DNA of 53,009 nucleotides from Eubacterium sp. (GCA_031271685.1 JAISVH010000049.1:1-53009), one strand, 5' to 3'. Positions 8,911 to 19,406 are shown, numbered from the stretch's first letter. A program made the numbers and translations. Notes: generated from the letters alone by a model not told the origin.

Positions 8911-11313
8911 TCACCTAACCACAATATTCACCAATTTCCCCGGCACGGCAATTTCTTTAACTATAATCTTGCCCTCAAGATAAGCCGAAAACTCGGGATG
9001 CTCCTTGACTGCCTCGATAATTTCATCTTTTGATGCCGCCGCAGGGACGTTAAGCCGTGCCTTGATTTTACCGTTCAGTTGTGCGACTATTTCTACTGTG
9101 TCGTCAATACAGTATTTTTCATCATAGCTTGCCCAACTTTGTTTGTTAAGCTCTCCGAACCCCAAAGATTCAAACATTTCCTCGGTAATATGCGGCGCGA
9201 ACGGGTTTAAAATGACAAGAAAATCAAACAGCTCTTTTTTATTGATTTTTCCAACGTCGTAAATATCATTGATAAGCGACATCATTGCCGCTATCGCCGT
9301 GTTAAATTTAAGTTGGGTTATGTCCTGCGTAACTTTTTTTATTGTCTTGTGGAAAGCGGTTCTCAGCCCGTCGGAATACTCGTCTCCTCCGACAAGGATA
9401 TCCGAAAGGCCCCACGTCCGCTCAAGGAATCGCTTGCATCCCTTTATGCTGTTGGTATTCCATGTGGCGGTTTTTTCAAAATCTCCGATGAACATTTCAT
9501 ACAGCCGCAACGAATCCGCGCCGTATTCATTTATAATATCGGTCGGATTAACGACATTTCCCAAAGACTTAGACATCTTTTGGCCGTCCTCGGCAAGTAT
9601 CATCCCGTGCGCCGTGCGCTTCATGTACGGCTCTTTAGTGTTTACCACTTTTATATCATACAAAAATTTGTGCCAAAAACGGGAATACAGCAAATGCAAA
9701 GTAGTATGCTCCATGCCGCCGTTATACCAATCGACCGGCATCCAATATTCCAAAGCTTCTTTTGAAATCAGCTCTTTATCGTTATGCGGATCGCAATATC
9801 GCAGATAATACCACGAGGACCCCGCCCACTGCGGCATAGTGTCGGTCTCGCGCTTGGCGTGACCGCCGCAGACCGGGCAGGTAGTGTTTATAAAGCTTTC
9901 AAGAGTGGACAGCGGAGATTCGCCGTTGTCGGTGGGCATATAGTTTTCCACTTCGGGCAGCCTAAGCGGCAGCTCGCTTTCGGGCAATGCAACCCACCCG
10001 CATTTTTCACAATAGACTACTGGTATCGGTTCGCCCCAATAACGTTGGCGTGAAAATACCCAGTCGCGAAGCTTAAAGTTTATCTTTCTCTCGCCGACTT
10101 TGTTTTCAGCCAGCCAATCCTTGATTTTCTCCTTCGCCTCCTCAACCGGAAGGTCGTTTAAAAAACCTGAATTCACCATAATCCCCGCGTCACAGTCGGT
10201 GAACGCCTCGATTTCTATATTGCCTCCCCTCACCACCTCAGTTATTGGTAAGCCAAATGTCTTGGCGAATTCATAGTCGCGGGTGTCATGACCGGGTACC
10301 GCCATTATTGCGCCGGTTCCATATGACATCAAAACATAATCAGAAATAAAAATCGGGATTTGCTGATTATTGACCGGATTTATGGCAGACACGCCGCTCA
10401 GCCGCACACCGGTCTTCTCTTTTGCCATCTCGCTTCGCTCGAAATCGCTTTTACGGGCAGCTTTATCCTGATATGCCCTGATTTTGTCTATGTTATTAAG
10501 TTTTTCACTCCATTTTTCAATAAAAGGATGTTCGGGAGCCATTACCATATAAGTCGCCCCGAAAAGTGTGTCGGGGCGCGTGGTATATACCCTTAGCTTA
10601 TCTCCTGCGGTAGTATTAAAATCAACCTCCGCGCCTTCGGACTTGCCTATCCAGTTTATTTGTGATGTTTTTATCCTTTCCAAATAATCAACGCCTTCCA
10701 GCCCTTCTATCAACCGATCGGCATAATCGGTGATTTTAAGCATCCACTGGCTTTTTACCTTACGGACTACTTCTCCGTGGCAACGCTCGCATGTCCCGGC
10801 AACAACCTCTTCGTTAGCAAGAACGACTTTGCATGAGGTGCACCAGTTTACCGCCATTTCTTTTTTATATGCAAGTCCCGCATTAAAAAGCTGTAAAAAT
10901 ATCCACTGCGTCCACTTAAAATAGTTAGGGTCGGTGGTATTCACCTCGCGCTGCCAGTCAAATGACAGGCCCAGTGATTTGCACTGCTCTCTAAAACGCC
11001 TTATATTATCAGCAGTGACTATCTCCGGATGTATCTTGTTTTTTATAGCATAGTTCTCCGTAGGCAAGCCGAATGCGTCCCACCCTATAGGAAACAGGAC
11101 GTTATACCCCTCCATCCGCTTTTTTCGCGACACGATGTCCATTGCGGTATAGGGTCGCGGATGCCCTGCGTGAAGCCCCTGAGCGGAAGGATACGGAAAT
11201 TCTACCAATGCGTAAAACTTCGGTTTACTGCTGTCAATCTTTGCTCCGAAGGTGTTGTCTTTTACCCAGTATTCCTGCCATTTCTTTTCTATCTCAGCAA
11301 AGTTGTATTTCAT
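8911..11313 (-). CDS. leuS: Leucyl-tRNA synthetase
   Basis: Class I aminoacyl-tRNA synthetase that charges tRNA-Leu in the cytoplasm. The HIGH motif appears as HAGHPR in [20 protein letters not shown]. The editing (CP1) domain shows [12 protein letters not shown] and the KMSKS loop is [11 protein letters not shown] zinc-ribbon-like CTSCKVV...CERCH is present. 800 residues is typical of the bacterial enzyme. The ATG start is preceded by GAGGAG. It lies downstream of pgsA and a small membrane protein in the long minus-strand run. No T-box leader is seen; the upstream gap is only about 30 bp. Confidence 0.98.
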   Translation of the reverse strand: MKYNFAEIEKKWQEYWVKDNTFGAKIDSSKPKFYALVEFPYPSAQGLHAGHPRPYTAMDIVSRKKRMEGYNVLFPIGWDAFGLPTENYAIKNKIHPEIVTADNIRRFREQCKSLGLSFDWQREVNTTDPNYFKWTQWIFLQLFNAGLAYKKEMAVNWCTSCKVVLANEEVVAGTCERCHGEVVRKVKSQWMLKITDYADRLIEGLEGVDYLERIKTSQINWIGKSEGAEVDFNTTAGDKLRVYTTRPDTLFGATYMVMAPEHPFIEKWSEKLNNIDKIRAYQDKAARKSDFERSEMAKEKTGVRLSGVSAINPVNNQQIPIFISDYVLMSYGTGAIMAVPGHDTRDYEFAKTFGLPITEVVRGGNIEIEAFTDCDAGIMVNSGFLNDLPVEEAKEKIKDWLAENKVGERKINFKLRDWVFSRQRYWGEPIPVVYCEKCGWVALPESELPLRLPEVENYMPTDNGESPLSTLESFINTTCPVCGGHAKRETDTMPQWAGSSWYYLRYCDPHNDKELISKEALEYWMPVDWYNGGMEHTTLHLLYSRFWHKFLYDIKVVNTKEPYMKRTAHGMILAEDGQKMSKSLGNVVNPTDIINEYGADSLRLYEMFIGDFEKTATWNTNSIKGCKRFLERTWGLSDILVGGDEYSDGLRTAFHKTIKKVTQDITQLKFNTAIAAMMSLINDIYDVGKINKKELFDFLVILNPFAPHITEEMFESLGFGELNKQSWASYDEKYCIDDTVEIVAQLNGKIKARLNVPAAASKDEIIEAVKEHPEFSAYLEGKIIVKEIAVPGKLVNIVVR

Positions 11314-11343
11314 ATGCTTTTGTTCTCCTCAAATATTTTATCC

Positions 11344-11547
11344 TTATTTCATTATATCTATAGCCGTCATTGCGGTCAGATACAGACCTAAAATAAAAAT
11401 GACCAAAAGTATGAACCTGTATATTTTTACCTCTTTTTCGGTGTTGTGGCGATTATGGGTTCTTTCCATCAGCCTTTCGAAAAATATAGATCCGCCCAAT
11501 CCGAACAATACCATAAGAACACCAAATATGAACCCGAAAATCGTCAT
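11344..11547 (-). CDS. Small two-helix membrane protein (67 aa), unknown function
   Basis: I do not recognise the family. The protein has two hydrophobic helices (about residues 2-20 and 42-64) joined by a charged loop, ERLMERTHNRHNTEKEVK. Evidence that it is real: its ATG overlaps the TAA stop of pgsA by one base (TAATG), typical of translational coupling, and it fills the space between pgsA and leuS. A role in the membrane near phospholipid synthesis would be a guess from position only. Confidence 0.65.
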   Translation of the reverse strand: MTIFGFIFGVLMVLFGLGGSIFFERLMERTHNRHNTEKEVKIYRFILLVIFILGLYLTAMTAIDIMK

Positions 11548-12116
11548 TATTTTTCCTCTTTAAAAATAGCTTTGTTTTTAACTATATACGATACGCCGCT
11601 GATAACAGTGAGCAGCGTCACGGCGCTCATAAGCACAAGCGAGATAATCTCAGCCAATTTTATTATTTCAAAACCAAAACCTATTATTATCTCAAAGCAC
11701 AATATCAATATGATCGCCGTCATAGTAGCGGCGGTTTTTAATTTCCCTAAAAAATCTGCGGCTATTACAATTTTGTCTTTGCCTCCCGCCGCAACAAGCC
11801 TAACGCCGGATATCATCAACTCGCGCGCGATTATAATTATAACCATCCAGCCCTTTGCCCAACCCAACTCTAAAAAACAAACCAATGCGCTGATAACAAG
11901 TATTTTATCCGCCAAAGGATCTAAAAATTTGCCAAATTCAGTTACTAATCCGCGCTTTCTGGCTATCTTGCCGTCGAAATAATCAGTAAGGCTTGCGGCG
12001 GCAAATACTATAAGGGCCCAAATCAAATTTCCGGGTATATATTCCGCTAGCATAAATACAACAAATAAAGGAACCATAAGCACTCTTAAAATTGTGAGTT
12101 TGTTTGCAGTATTCAT
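11547..12116 (-). CDS. pgsA: CDP-diacylglycerol--glycerol-3-phosphate 3-phosphatidyltransferase
   Basis: Integral membrane enzyme making phosphatidylglycerol phosphate from CDP-diacylglycerol. The CDP-alcohol phosphatidyltransferase motif D-G-x2-A-R-x8-G-x3-D-x3-D is intact as DGKIARKRGLVTEFGKFLDPLAD. 189 residues with several membrane helices, the usual size. It overlaps rimO upstream by 4 bp (ATGA) and the 67-residue gene downstream by 1 bp, so the three are very probably co-translated. Confidence 0.95.
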   Translation of the reverse strand: MNTANKLTILRVLMVPLFVVFMLAEYIPGNLIWALIVFAAASLTDYFDGKIARKRGLVTEFGKFLDPLADKILVISALVCFLELGWAKGWMVIIIIARELMISGVRLVAAGGKDKIVIAADFLGKLKTAATMTAIILILCFEIIIGFGFEIIKLAEIISLVLMSAVTLLTVISGVSYIVKNKAIFKEEK

Positions 12117-13498
12117 CCGCTTTCTCCTATTAAATTATTATCTGACACATCGATTATTTTAACATTTATAAAATCGGATATTTTCAAGCCATCCCCCGTG
12201 AAATAAATCATCCCGTCAATTTCAGGCGCCATCATATAGCTTCGCCCGAAATACATCTCCAGATATCGATCATATCCCTCGACCACCACTTCAAACTCTC
12301 TTCCTATAAGCGACTGCCAAAATTCGGCTGCCCTTATCTCTTGCTGTTCAACAATAATCTCCGCTCGGTGAAGCCGTTCTTTTTCATTCACCTGATACGG
12401 CATTTCAGCCGCCACGGTCCCCTCCTCCTCAGAGTAAGGAAAACAGCCTAAATGCTCGAATTTAACATTGTTAACAAACTCGGCAAGTTCAATAAATTGC
12501 TCCTCGCTCTCGTCCGGAAATCCTGCCAACACCGTGCTTCTCAGCACCAAACCCTGAATGTTTCGCCGAAGCTTGCCTACCAAATTATAAAGTGTGAGAT
12601 TGCTGCCCGTTCGATTCATTCTTGATAAAATTTCTTCATTACAATGCTGTATAGGCATATCCAGATACTTTAAAATTTTAGGCTGTTCTTTAATGACTTC
12701 TATAAGCTCGTCGGTTATCCGCTCAGGATAACAGTAAAGCAAACGAATCCATTTTATCTCATTTACTTCGCAAAGTTTATTCAATAATTCATAAAGCTTT
12801 AGCTCCCCATACAGATCCAACCCATAGCGGGTTGTATCCTGCGCTACGATTATAAGCTCTTTTACCCCTTTTTGAGCCAACCCCTCAGCTTCTTTAATTA
12901 TATTTTCCATACGGCGAGAGCGAAATCTCCCCCTAATAATAGGAATAGCGCAATAAGAGCAGCAATTATCACAGCCGTCGGCTATCCTAAGATACGCATA
13001 ATGAGACAGAGTGCTTAGCTGTCGCTCACCCTCCATGTTGTGCTTATCCGCATTCGCTTGTAAAATCGCCCTGCGGTCAAGTATAACCGTATTGACCGCT
13101 TCAACTATATCGTCGTTGCGCCCGATTGACAAAACCCCATCCACTTCGGGGAATTCCTTTTCCATTTCATCGAAATAGCGCTGCGCCAGGCAACCGGTCA
13201 CGATAATTTTTTTGTTTATGCCGTCTTTTTTCCGATTTATCGCTTCAAAAATTTCCTCGATCGCTTCTTCTTTCGCACTCTGAATAAAACCACAGGTGTT
13301 GATAATAACAACGTCCGCTTTGCCCGGTTCGTTAACCAACCTATACCCAGCCAACGAAATCTTATGCAGCATCAGCTCGGCGTCGCACTGATTTTTTGGG
13401 CACCCTAAACTTACCATCCCTACTTTGACAACGCCACCCGTCTCTGTTCTCAAAAACTGTCCGCTTTCTATATCATCGGACTTTATACTATCCTTCAT
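12113..13498 (-). CDS. rimO: Ribosomal protein S12 methylthiotransferase RimO
   Basis: Radical-SAM enzyme that methylthiolates the conserved Asp of ribosomal protein S12. The N-terminal UPF0004 domain has VSLGCPKNQCD, INTCGF and TGCLAQRY (cluster cysteines). The radical-SAM motif is CDNCCSYCAIP (C-x3-C-x2-C), and the C-terminal TRAM domain is present. It carries about 25 extra residues before the usual MVSLGCPKN start; the ATG used overlaps the recX stop (ATGA), which supports it. MiaB is the alternative relative, but the VSLGCPKN motif favours RimO. Confidence 0.94.
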   Translation of the reverse strand: MKDSIKSDDIESGQFLRTETGGVVKVGMVSLGCPKNQCDAELMLHKISLAGYRLVNEPGKADVVIINTCGFIQSAKEEAIEEIFEAINRKKDGINKKIIVTGCLAQRYFDEMEKEFPEVDGVLSIGRNDDIVEAVNTVILDRRAILQANADKHNMEGERQLSTLSHYAYLRIADGCDNCCSYCAIPIIRGRFRSRRMENIIKEAEGLAQKGVKELIIVAQDTTRYGLDLYGELKLYELLNKLCEVNEIKWIRLLYCYPERITDELIEVIKEQPKILKYLDMPIQHCNEEILSRMNRTGSNLTLYNLVGKLRRNIQGLVLRSTVLAGFPDESEEQFIELAEFVNNVKFEHLGCFPYSEEEGTVAAEMPYQVNEKERLHRAEIIVEQQEIRAAEFWQSLIGREFEVVVEGYDRYLEMYFGRSYMMAPEIDGMIYFTGDGLKISDFINVKIIDVSDNNLIGESG

Positions 13499-13956
13499 TC
13501 TTCAAAATCCTTTATGACCTCTAAAATAAGACCGTAATAATGGCCCCGCCGCACAAGAGCGTTCACCGCTCTGCGCCGCTCTCCCTCATCCAACGCGAAT
13601 TTCTTATATTTTTTATTTATCAAATCTTTAATAGCGATCAAATAGTCGTCCTTATTATAATTAGAAAGAGCGTTTTTACATGTTTCGTAGGCTATGCCAT
13701 GTTTTTTTAACTCAAACAATATAAGCTTTTCGCCATATTTCTTGTCGCGGAGTAAATGTGAACAAACGTTTTTGGCGTATTTATGGTCGTCGATAAAATC
13801 ATATTCTTTCATCTTCGATATAACTTCTTCGCAAATTTCCTCGTTGTAATTTTTAAGCAGTTTTAACTTTAAGTCATATTCGGAATAAGCTTTTAACCCC
13901 AATAGATACATGGCTTGCTTGCGCGCTTTTGACAGTTCATCATCTTTTAACGGCAT
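13495..13956 (-). CDS. recX: RecX family regulator of RecA
   Basis: Modulates RecA filament assembly. The 153-residue protein is built of three-helix repeats with the pattern KARKQAMYLLGLKAYSEYDL, then FIDDHKYAK and KYGEKLILFELKKHGI, characteristic of RecX. It lies 41 bp after recA, the classical recA-recX order, and overlaps rimO by 4 bp. The sequence is fairly divergent, but the position makes the assignment firm. Confidence 0.9.
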   Translation of the reverse strand: MPLKDDELSKARKQAMYLLGLKAYSEYDLKLKLLKNYNEEICEEVISKMKEYDFIDDHKYAKNVCSHLLRDKKYGEKLILFELKKHGIAYETCKNALSNYNKDDYLIAIKDLINKKYKKFALDEGERRRAVNALVRRGHYYGLILEVIKDFEE

Positions 13957-13997
13957 TTGTTATAACAAACCTCCCGTACTATAACAGCGCTCGATTT

Positions 13998-15209
13998 TTA
14001 TAATTCATCAGGGGAAAATTCTTCAAAATTTTCCTCTGTTTCAACTATCACACTTTTCTTTATTTTTGTTCCCTGTTTTGTCTTTTCCTGAACAGTTTTT
14101 TCGGCGTTGTTCGGCGCGGTTTCAGCTTCTCCGCTGCCGGGAGTCTCTTCTATCCCGGCGAATCCTGTTTCTTTCGCTTTTTCACGTGTTTTTTGCTCAA
14201 TTTCGCCTCTTATCTCACTGTTTTGCTCTAAAAAACTCTTGGCGTTTTCCCGGCCCTGCCCTAAACGCTCTTCTCCATAATAAAACCACGCGCCACTTTT
14301 TCGAGTGACCCCTAGCTCACATGAAACGTCAAGTATCTCCCCGACTTTTTGGATGCCTTTTCCGTAAATCATGTCAAATTCAGCGGTTTTAAAAGGAGGC
14401 GCGACTTTGTTTTTAACTATCTTGCAGCGAGTGCGCACACCGACCTGCTCGCCGTTTTCGATTATGCGGTCATTGGTTCGACGCACCTCAATCCTGACTG
14501 AAGAATAAAATTTCAAGGCGCGGCCGCCGGGTGTGGTTTCAGCCGGGCCGAACGGGCTGAATCCCCCTATTTTTTCGCGCACCTGATTTATAAAAATCGC
14601 GACACAATTCGACTTTGAGATAACGCTAGTTAATTTTCTCATTGCCGCCGACATGAGACGCGCCTGAACGCCGACATGCGCATCGCCCATATCGCCATCT
14701 ATTTCTGCCTTTGTAACCATCGCCGCCACACTGTCTAGCACAATAATATCTATAGCGCCCGAACGCACTAGCGTTTCTATTATTTCAAGGGCCTGCTCAC
14801 CGGTATCGGGCTGAGAAACTATAAGATCGTCAATATTTACCCCCAAAGCTTTTGCGTAAACCGGATCAAGCGCATGCTCAACATCTATAAAAGCGGCAGT
14901 CCCTCCTTCTTTCTGCGCCGCGGCAATAGCGTGGAGCGTAACGGTAGTTTTCCCCCCGCTTTCAGGTCCGAATATCTCAATTATCCTTCCGCGGGGCAAT
15001 CCTCCTATTCCCAAGGCGAGGTCAAGTGTGAGTGACCCGCTTGAAATAGTCTCGATATTAAGCCACTTGCGGTTTTCCCCGCCCATGTACATGACGGCCC
15101 CCGCGCCGAACTGCTGTTCTATAATTGCCATTGCGGCTTTAAGAGCTTTTTGCTTTTCCTCTTTGCTATCAGTCCTGATTACTTCAATTTTTTTGTCCTT
15201 CTTAGCCAT
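13998..15209 (-). CDS. recA: Recombinase RecA
   Basis: DNA strand exchange and LexA co-protease. Walker A is GPESGGKTT (residues 81-89), where most RecA proteins have GPESSGKT. Also visible are the Walker B region [10 protein letters not shown], the DNA-binding L1/L2 stretches ([38 protein letters not shown]) and the C-terminal RecA domain. At 403 residues it has a longer than usual acidic, low-complexity tail after about residue 345. GAGGAG precedes the ATG and sits beside the prmC stop, suggesting coupling. Confidence 0.98.
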   Translation of the reverse strand: MAKKDKKIEVIRTDSKEEKQKALKAAMAIIEQQFGAGAVMYMGGENRKWLNIETISSGSLTLDLALGIGGLPRGRIIEIFGPESGGKTTVTLHAIAAAQKEGGTAAFIDVEHALDPVYAKALGVNIDDLIVSQPDTGEQALEIIETLVRSGAIDIIVLDSVAAMVTKAEIDGDMGDAHVGVQARLMSAAMRKLTSVISKSNCVAIFINQVREKIGGFSPFGPAETTPGGRALKFYSSVRIEVRRTNDRIIENGEQVGVRTRCKIVKNKVAPPFKTAEFDMIYGKGIQKVGEILDVSCELGVTRKSGAWFYYGEERLGQGRENAKSFLEQNSEIRGEIEQKTREKAKETGFAGIEETPGSGEAETAPNNAEKTVQEKTKQGTKIKKSVIVETEENFEEFSPDEL

Positions 15210-15221
15210 TTTTCCGCTCCT

Positions 15222-16304
15222 CTATTTCTTCTTAAAATTTTTAAAAAATGAAAATAGACCTTTCTTTTTCTCCGGTTTTTTAGCGGATTTGCCATTAATC
15301 GTTGTTTTCTGCACCGGCGGATTATGTGTTTTTTCTCGCCTCTCGGCTTCTAAAAGCAATAATTCTTTCTCTTGTAGCAAGCTCCTTAATTCCGCCTCAT
15401 AGTCTTTAGTACAGCTGTATTTAGTGTAAACCACCCGGTCAATTCCCGAATAATCCTTCATACTATCCGGTTCCATTCCCGCTTCACTCATAAAACCCGA
15501 TACCATTCCCGCTTGACCGTCACCTACTTCCACCGCGAACAGACCTCCGGGCTTTAACTTGGACCGCCACATTTTAAATATCTTTCGATAAAAGTCCAAC
15601 CCATCCTCGCCTCCGTAAAGCGCTAGCGTTGGCTCACGTGTGACTTCTTTTTGCAAGCTTTGCATATCCTTTTTTGAAAGATACGGAGGATTCGCAAAAA
15701 TACAATCTAACATGGGCATTTTCGAGACCAGACCCTCGTCAAATATATCGCCTTTATAAACTCTCACTTTATCAGGGACATTGTTGAGTTTTATATTTTT
15801 ATTAGCATAATCTATCGCTCTTTCGGATAACTCAAGGGCCACCGCACGGCAGCCGGCGATTTTTGCCATAGCTATCGCAACACAGCCGGTTCCGGCGCAG
15901 AGGTCGATAACCAACGGTTCTTTTATATCCGTGCTTTTTATGTAATCAATGCCGAGCTCTACTAAAAACTCCGTTTCAGGGCGCGGGATCAGCACCCCCT
16001 CGCCCACATTCATTCTAAGCCCATAAAACTCCCATTCTCCCAAAAGATATTGGAGCGGCTCTCCATAAACCCGGCGTTCCAATAATTCGTTATATCTTTT
16101 TGTATTTTTAACGCTTACCAACCGCGCAGTCTGCTCAAGCTGCTCGCCGTCAGAAGCAAAAAGCGGATCGGTCTTTCCGAATACGTGCTCAAATAGCCAA
16201 CCCGATTCCTGGCGCGCGTTTTCAATCCCGCGTCGCTCAAGGTATTCGGCTCCCATATCAATGATACTTCTTTTTATATCCATACTCTGCTTCTGGCTCA
16301 CCAA
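15222..16304 (-). CDS. prmC: Release factor glutamine methyltransferase with extra C-terminal tail
   Basis: Methylates the GGQ glutamine of peptide release factors RF1 and RF2. Motifs: IPRPETEFLVE, the SAM-binding DLCAGTGCVAIA and catalytic NPPY (residues 205-208). The family normally ends near residue 297 (RVVYTKY). Here about 64 residues follow: a charged coiled-coil-like stretch EAELRSLLQEKELLLLEAE, then a very basic end, KKGLFSFFKNFKKK. The start is uncertain: TTG at 16304 has GGAG 7 nt upstream, GTG at 16301 overlaps the preceding stop as GTGA, and ATG at 16283 gives a family-like start. Confidence 0.94.
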   Translation of the reverse strand: MVSQKQSMDIKRSIIDMGAEYLERRGIENARQESGWLFEHVFGKTDPLFASDGEQLEQTARLVSVKNTKRYNELLERRVYGEPLQYLLGEWEFYGLRMNVGEGVLIPRPETEFLVELGIDYIKSTDIKEPLVIDLCAGTGCVAIAMAKIAGCRAVALELSERAIDYANKNIKLNNVPDKVRVYKGDIFDEGLVSKMPMLDCIFANPPYLSKKDMQSLQKEVTREPTLALYGGEDGLDFYRKIFKMWRSKLKPGGLFAVEVGDGQAGMVSGFMSEAGMEPDSMKDYSGIDRVVYTKYSCTKDYEAELRSLLQEKELLLLEAERREKTHNPPVQKTTINGKSAKKPEKKKGLFSFFKNFKKK

Positions 16305-17293
16305 CGGTCTTCTCCATCTTTTTCGGGCAATACCGGTTTTATCGCCGCTATCGCTATTTCTATTTGACTGTCGTCCGGTTCTTTTGTTGTGAGGCGCTGT
16401 ATAGCCAATCCCGGTGCGGAAACAACCCGCGTAAAAACATTGTCGTGTCTGCCGGCTATCCGTATTATCTCATATGAAATCCCAACGGTCACCGGAAGCA
16501 GCAAAATTTTAAAAACCACTCGAATCAAATCAGCTAAACCCCTGGCAATATTAAAGGCATCGACAAACATGCCGCTGTTGATCGGAAAAGCCGAATAAAC
16601 CAAGATGCTTATGGCAAGGGTCAAAAAAATAAAACTTGTGCCGCAGCGACGGTGAAAACGAATATGTTTTCTAACATTTTCAACGACCAGTTCTTCATTC
16701 GCCTCATAGGCCGCTATCGTTTTGTGCTCTGCCCCATGATATTCATACATACGCTTTATATCCGCTATCTTTGAGGTGCCCCAAAGGTATGCGATAAAAA
16801 TTGTAATTTTAATTACCCCCTCAAACAGCGACTGAAACCGTTGAATGTTCAATCCGCCGAACAGCAGGTTTAATCCCGTAAACATCCACGTAGGAACAAA
16901 CATAAATAAAAGCAGAGCCACGGCAACGCCAGTTATCATCCCGGCTGTCATCAACACCCCAAACAGCTTGTCCCCTAGCTTTTCGTTCAGCCAACTTTCG
17001 AATTTTGACATTTCCTCCGCTTGTTCGTCATCTTCCATCATTCCAGAAAGCTCAACCGAGCGGGTCATATATTTATATCCGTCAATCATCTGCATTATAA
17101 AGTTAAAATTACCGCGGATAAACGGAATTTTTTGATACCATCGGTCCTTTTTGGTATCCCACCTTTCAATCGAGATTTCACCGTCCTTTTTCCTGACCGC
17201 CATCGCCGCTTTACCGACGCCGCGCATCATTATCCCCTCAAACAGCGCCTGCCCTCCTATCAAGGTTCGGCGCGCAATATTTTCTTTTTTCAA
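16298..17293 (-). CDS. DUF1385 family membrane protein (YqhQ-like)
   Basis: Member of the DUF1385 family, whose biochemical role is not established. The N terminus RTLIGGQALFEGIMMRG is the hallmark sequence. Two hydrophobic segments follow (about 110-150 and 160-180), then YHGAEHKTIAAYE and RCGTSFIF, where the conserved His and Cys suggest metal binding. 331 residues, a typical length. It overlaps both neighbours by a few bases. In Bacillota this family is often found near prmC and the release factor gene, as here. Confidence 0.88.
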   Translation of the reverse strand: MKKENIARRTLIGGQALFEGIMMRGVGKAAMAVRKKDGEISIERWDTKKDRWYQKIPFIRGNFNFIMQMIDGYKYMTRSVELSGMMEDDEQAEEMSKFESWLNEKLGDKLFGVLMTAGMITGVAVALLLFMFVPTWMFTGLNLLFGGLNIQRFQSLFEGVIKITIFIAYLWGTSKIADIKRMYEYHGAEHKTIAAYEANEELVVENVRKHIRFHRRCGTSFIFLTLAISILVYSAFPINSGMFVDAFNIARGLADLIRVVFKILLLPVTVGISYEIIRIAGRHDNVFTRVVSAPGLAIQRLTTKEPDDSQIEIAIAAIKPVLPEKDGEDRW

Positions 17294-18120
17294 ACTTTTT
17301 CCCTTCCTTTACGCAATAAATGGAGAAGAACCGCAAACACCACGCCGCCATCCATTATAAACCCTAAATTCGGCAAAACGATCTGCATATGATCCAAATT
17401 CCGACGCACACTTTCGGCGTGCATCGCCAAATAAACCGCTTTCCCTAAAGCTTCGCCCACAATTAGCGTCAATGCGAAAAAACCGATAAAGCAAACTTTA
17501 AACCGAGAATATTTCGTTTCGCTGCGGATAAACATCCTTCCTAAAGCAAAATAAAAAAGTCCAAGCGACAAATCTATCAGCAGACGGATAAGCTCGTCGG
17601 AAATATTTATTATTACAAGATTATGCATAAAAATATTAATCGCCCTTAAAACATACATGACCGCAGGCATTATTATAAAAAAACCCGATTTAAAAGTTAT
17701 TCTCTTTTTTGAAAACAATTCAAGCCCGGCCAAAACTAAACCTAGCGCGCCTATAAAAAGATAAATCAGCTTAAATATGTCAAACCCTTCCGAAAATACT
17801 GATATCATCTCATAAATATATGATATTCCGCAAATCAGTATAACGATCCCCGTTTCAGCGCATAACGAATCGCTCGCCTGCCCCATTCTTTTCTTAAAAA
17901 CATCCGCCTTGACCGCCTTTGCAATAAAAGTTATAATAAAAAAATAGATAAGAATAAAAGCAATCAAAACATATAAAGATTTTCCCAACAGCCCCGAGTC
18001 ACTAAAATAAAAACCCGTATTATAGTCGATCGCATAAGTGCACTGAAAATAACGTATTGCCGCGAAGCAAAAAGACAGAAATATAAATGAGATAAAAAAC
18101 AACTTCAAGCCTATTTTCAT
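17290..18120 (-). CDS. Polytopic membrane protein, unknown function
   Basis: I do not recognise this 276-residue protein. It has about seven or eight hydrophobic segments (roughly 5-24, 48-70, 90-110, 116-136, 146-166, 182-200, 210-235 and 250-268) and no catalytic motif that I can name. It overlaps the DUF1385 gene by 4 bp and is the first gene after a good sigma-A promoter, so it leads the long minus-strand operon. The gene order suggests a cell-envelope role, but that is inference only. Confidence 0.75.
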   Translation of the reverse strand: MKIGLKLFFISFIFLSFCFAAIRYFQCTYAIDYNTGFYFSDSGLLGKSLYVLIAFILIYFFIITFIAKAVKADVFKKRMGQASDSLCAETGIVILICGISYIYEMISVFSEGFDIFKLIYLFIGALGLVLAGLELFSKKRITFKSGFFIIMPAVMYVLRAINIFMHNLVIINISDELIRLLIDLSLGLFYFALGRMFIRSETKYSRFKVCFIGFFALTLIVGEALGKAVYLAMHAESVRRNLDHMQIVLPNLGFIMDGGVVFAVLLHLLRKGREKV

Positions 18121-18189
18121 TGTTTATAACCTTTCGGTGAGTATTTTATAAGGGTCGTCTGCATAGATTATATAAAACTGCACTACACA

Positions 18190-18218
18190 ATTATAACATA
18201 AGTTTTCTGCAATTGCAA
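18190..18218 (-). promoter_or_regulatory. Sigma-A promoter for the minus-strand run ending at addA
   Basis: TTGCAA (18218-18213), a 17-bp spacer and TATAAT (18195-18190) on the minus strand. A transcript would start about 60 nt before the membrane protein gene at 18120. Confidence 0.7.
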
Positions 18219-18241
18219 GAAATTATTAACGGAGCTGTAAT

Positions 18242-19198
18242 ATGGTAAAAAATACGATAATAATTACCGTCGTTTTAGCGGCGCTTTTATTTTTCATTCC
18301 TTTCGTTTGGGGCAAAACTAACATAGGTCCCGGCCTTCAAACATACAATAGCTTTACTCTTAAAATGACCGAAACCGGAGACCTGATCACGCTTACCCCC
18401 GAAGAATATCTGATAGGCTGCCTTTATGCTCAAATTCCGCCTAATTACCACCCTGAAGCACTTAAGGCACAGGCTGTGGCCGCCCACACCTATGCTCTTC
18501 GGTTTATCCGCGACAACACCCTTAACCCCGACCTATCAACTGACGGCGCCCAACTGTCAGATGACGCTCGAACCTTTCAGCCTTATTACAATGAACAAAA
18601 AGCGCGCGAATATTACAAAGAGGATTATGATTTATACTATAAAGCAATAAATGAAGCCGCTATATTCGGGGCAAAACATGCTGTTCTTTTCGCCGGAGAG
18701 CCGATCTGCGCCGTTTATCACAACATATCAAGCGGAGTCACCAATACACCCGAAAGTGTTTGGGGGTTAAGTTTCCCTTATCTTAAAAGCGTGAACAGCA
18801 GTTGGGACAAATCTCATACGGGTTATCTCTGCCAAAACGAGATCACGCTTGACGACATAAAAATAATGTTTTTAAAGCAAAACCGCGAAACAAAAATTCC
18901 TGAAAGCGCCGACAAATGGTTTGCGGAACCCATAGTAAATGACGGGGGATATGTCGGACGAATAAACATTGATGCTGACGTATTTTCAGGCGGTGATATT
19001 TGGAGAATATTAAATTTGCGCTCACCCGCATTTACAGTTACCCGTTCAGGCGACATTTTTTCGTTCGAAACAAAAGGCTACGGCCATGGGGTGGGTCTTT
19101 CTCAATACGGTGCCGATTATATGGCAAACAAAGGATATACCGCACATCAAATACTAAGCTATTATTATTCCGGGATAGAAATTAAAAAAATCAAATAA
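18242..19198 (+). CDS. spoIID: Stage II sporulation protein D
   Basis: Lytic transglycosylase of the engulfment machinery, anchored in the mother-cell membrane. It has an N-terminal membrane anchor (residues 5-23), then the SpoIID domain with the catalytic glutamate in HPEALKAQAVAAHTYAL and the C-terminal signature GYGHGVGLSQYGA. 318 residues matches the family. It is divergently transcribed from the long operon. A sigma-E promoter would be expected, but I could not place one with confidence in the 120-bp gap. Confidence 0.94.
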   Translation: MVKNTIIITVVLAALLFFIPFVWGKTNIGPGLQTYNSFTLKMTETGDLITLTPEEYLIGCLYAQIPPNYHPEALKAQAVAAHTYALRFIRDNTLNPDLSTDGAQLSDDARTFQPYYNEQKAREYYKEDYDLYYKAINEAAIFGAKHAVLFAGEPICAVYHNISSGVTNTPESVWGLSFPYLKSVNSSWDKSHTGYLCQNEITLDDIKIMFLKQNRETKIPESADKWFAEPIVNDGGYVGRINIDADVFSGGDIWRILNLRSPAFTVTRSGDIFSFETKGYGHGVGLSQYGADYMANKGYTAHQILSYYYSGIEIKKIK

Positions 19199-19255
19199 AA
19201 AACAGTCCCGCATAAACCCGGCGTTTAAAGCAAATCTGGGTTTGACGGAACTGTT
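19196..19255 (-). terminator. Likely terminator for the lipoprotein/pheTS transcript
   Basis: A long imperfect hairpin: AACAGT, CCG and AAACCC pair with GGGTTT, CGG and ACTGTT (19201-19255). Read on the minus strand it is followed by TTTTTATTTGATTTTTT. It may also serve the converging spoIID transcript. Confidence 0.65.
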
Positions 19256-19282
19256 CCCGGCACTTAGCCAGAATAGAATTTT

Positions 19283-19406
19283 AAAACATCTGCGGTGGAG
19301 TTTCTTCGAGTGCTTTAACAAGCGTAAGCGGGGGATAATCACCCTCCGCTGACTTAGTCAGCATGAATCCGCCGCCTAAGAGGCGGGGGACATGAACGCG
19401 GTTATA
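19283..19406. repeat. Family A repeat, full length
   Basis: Head AAAACATCTGCGG through the tail CCGCC-TAAGA-GGCGG hairpin and GAACGCGGTTATA, about 124 bp. The tail end overlaps the stop codon of the lipoprotein gene at 19402-19404. Confidence 0.85.
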
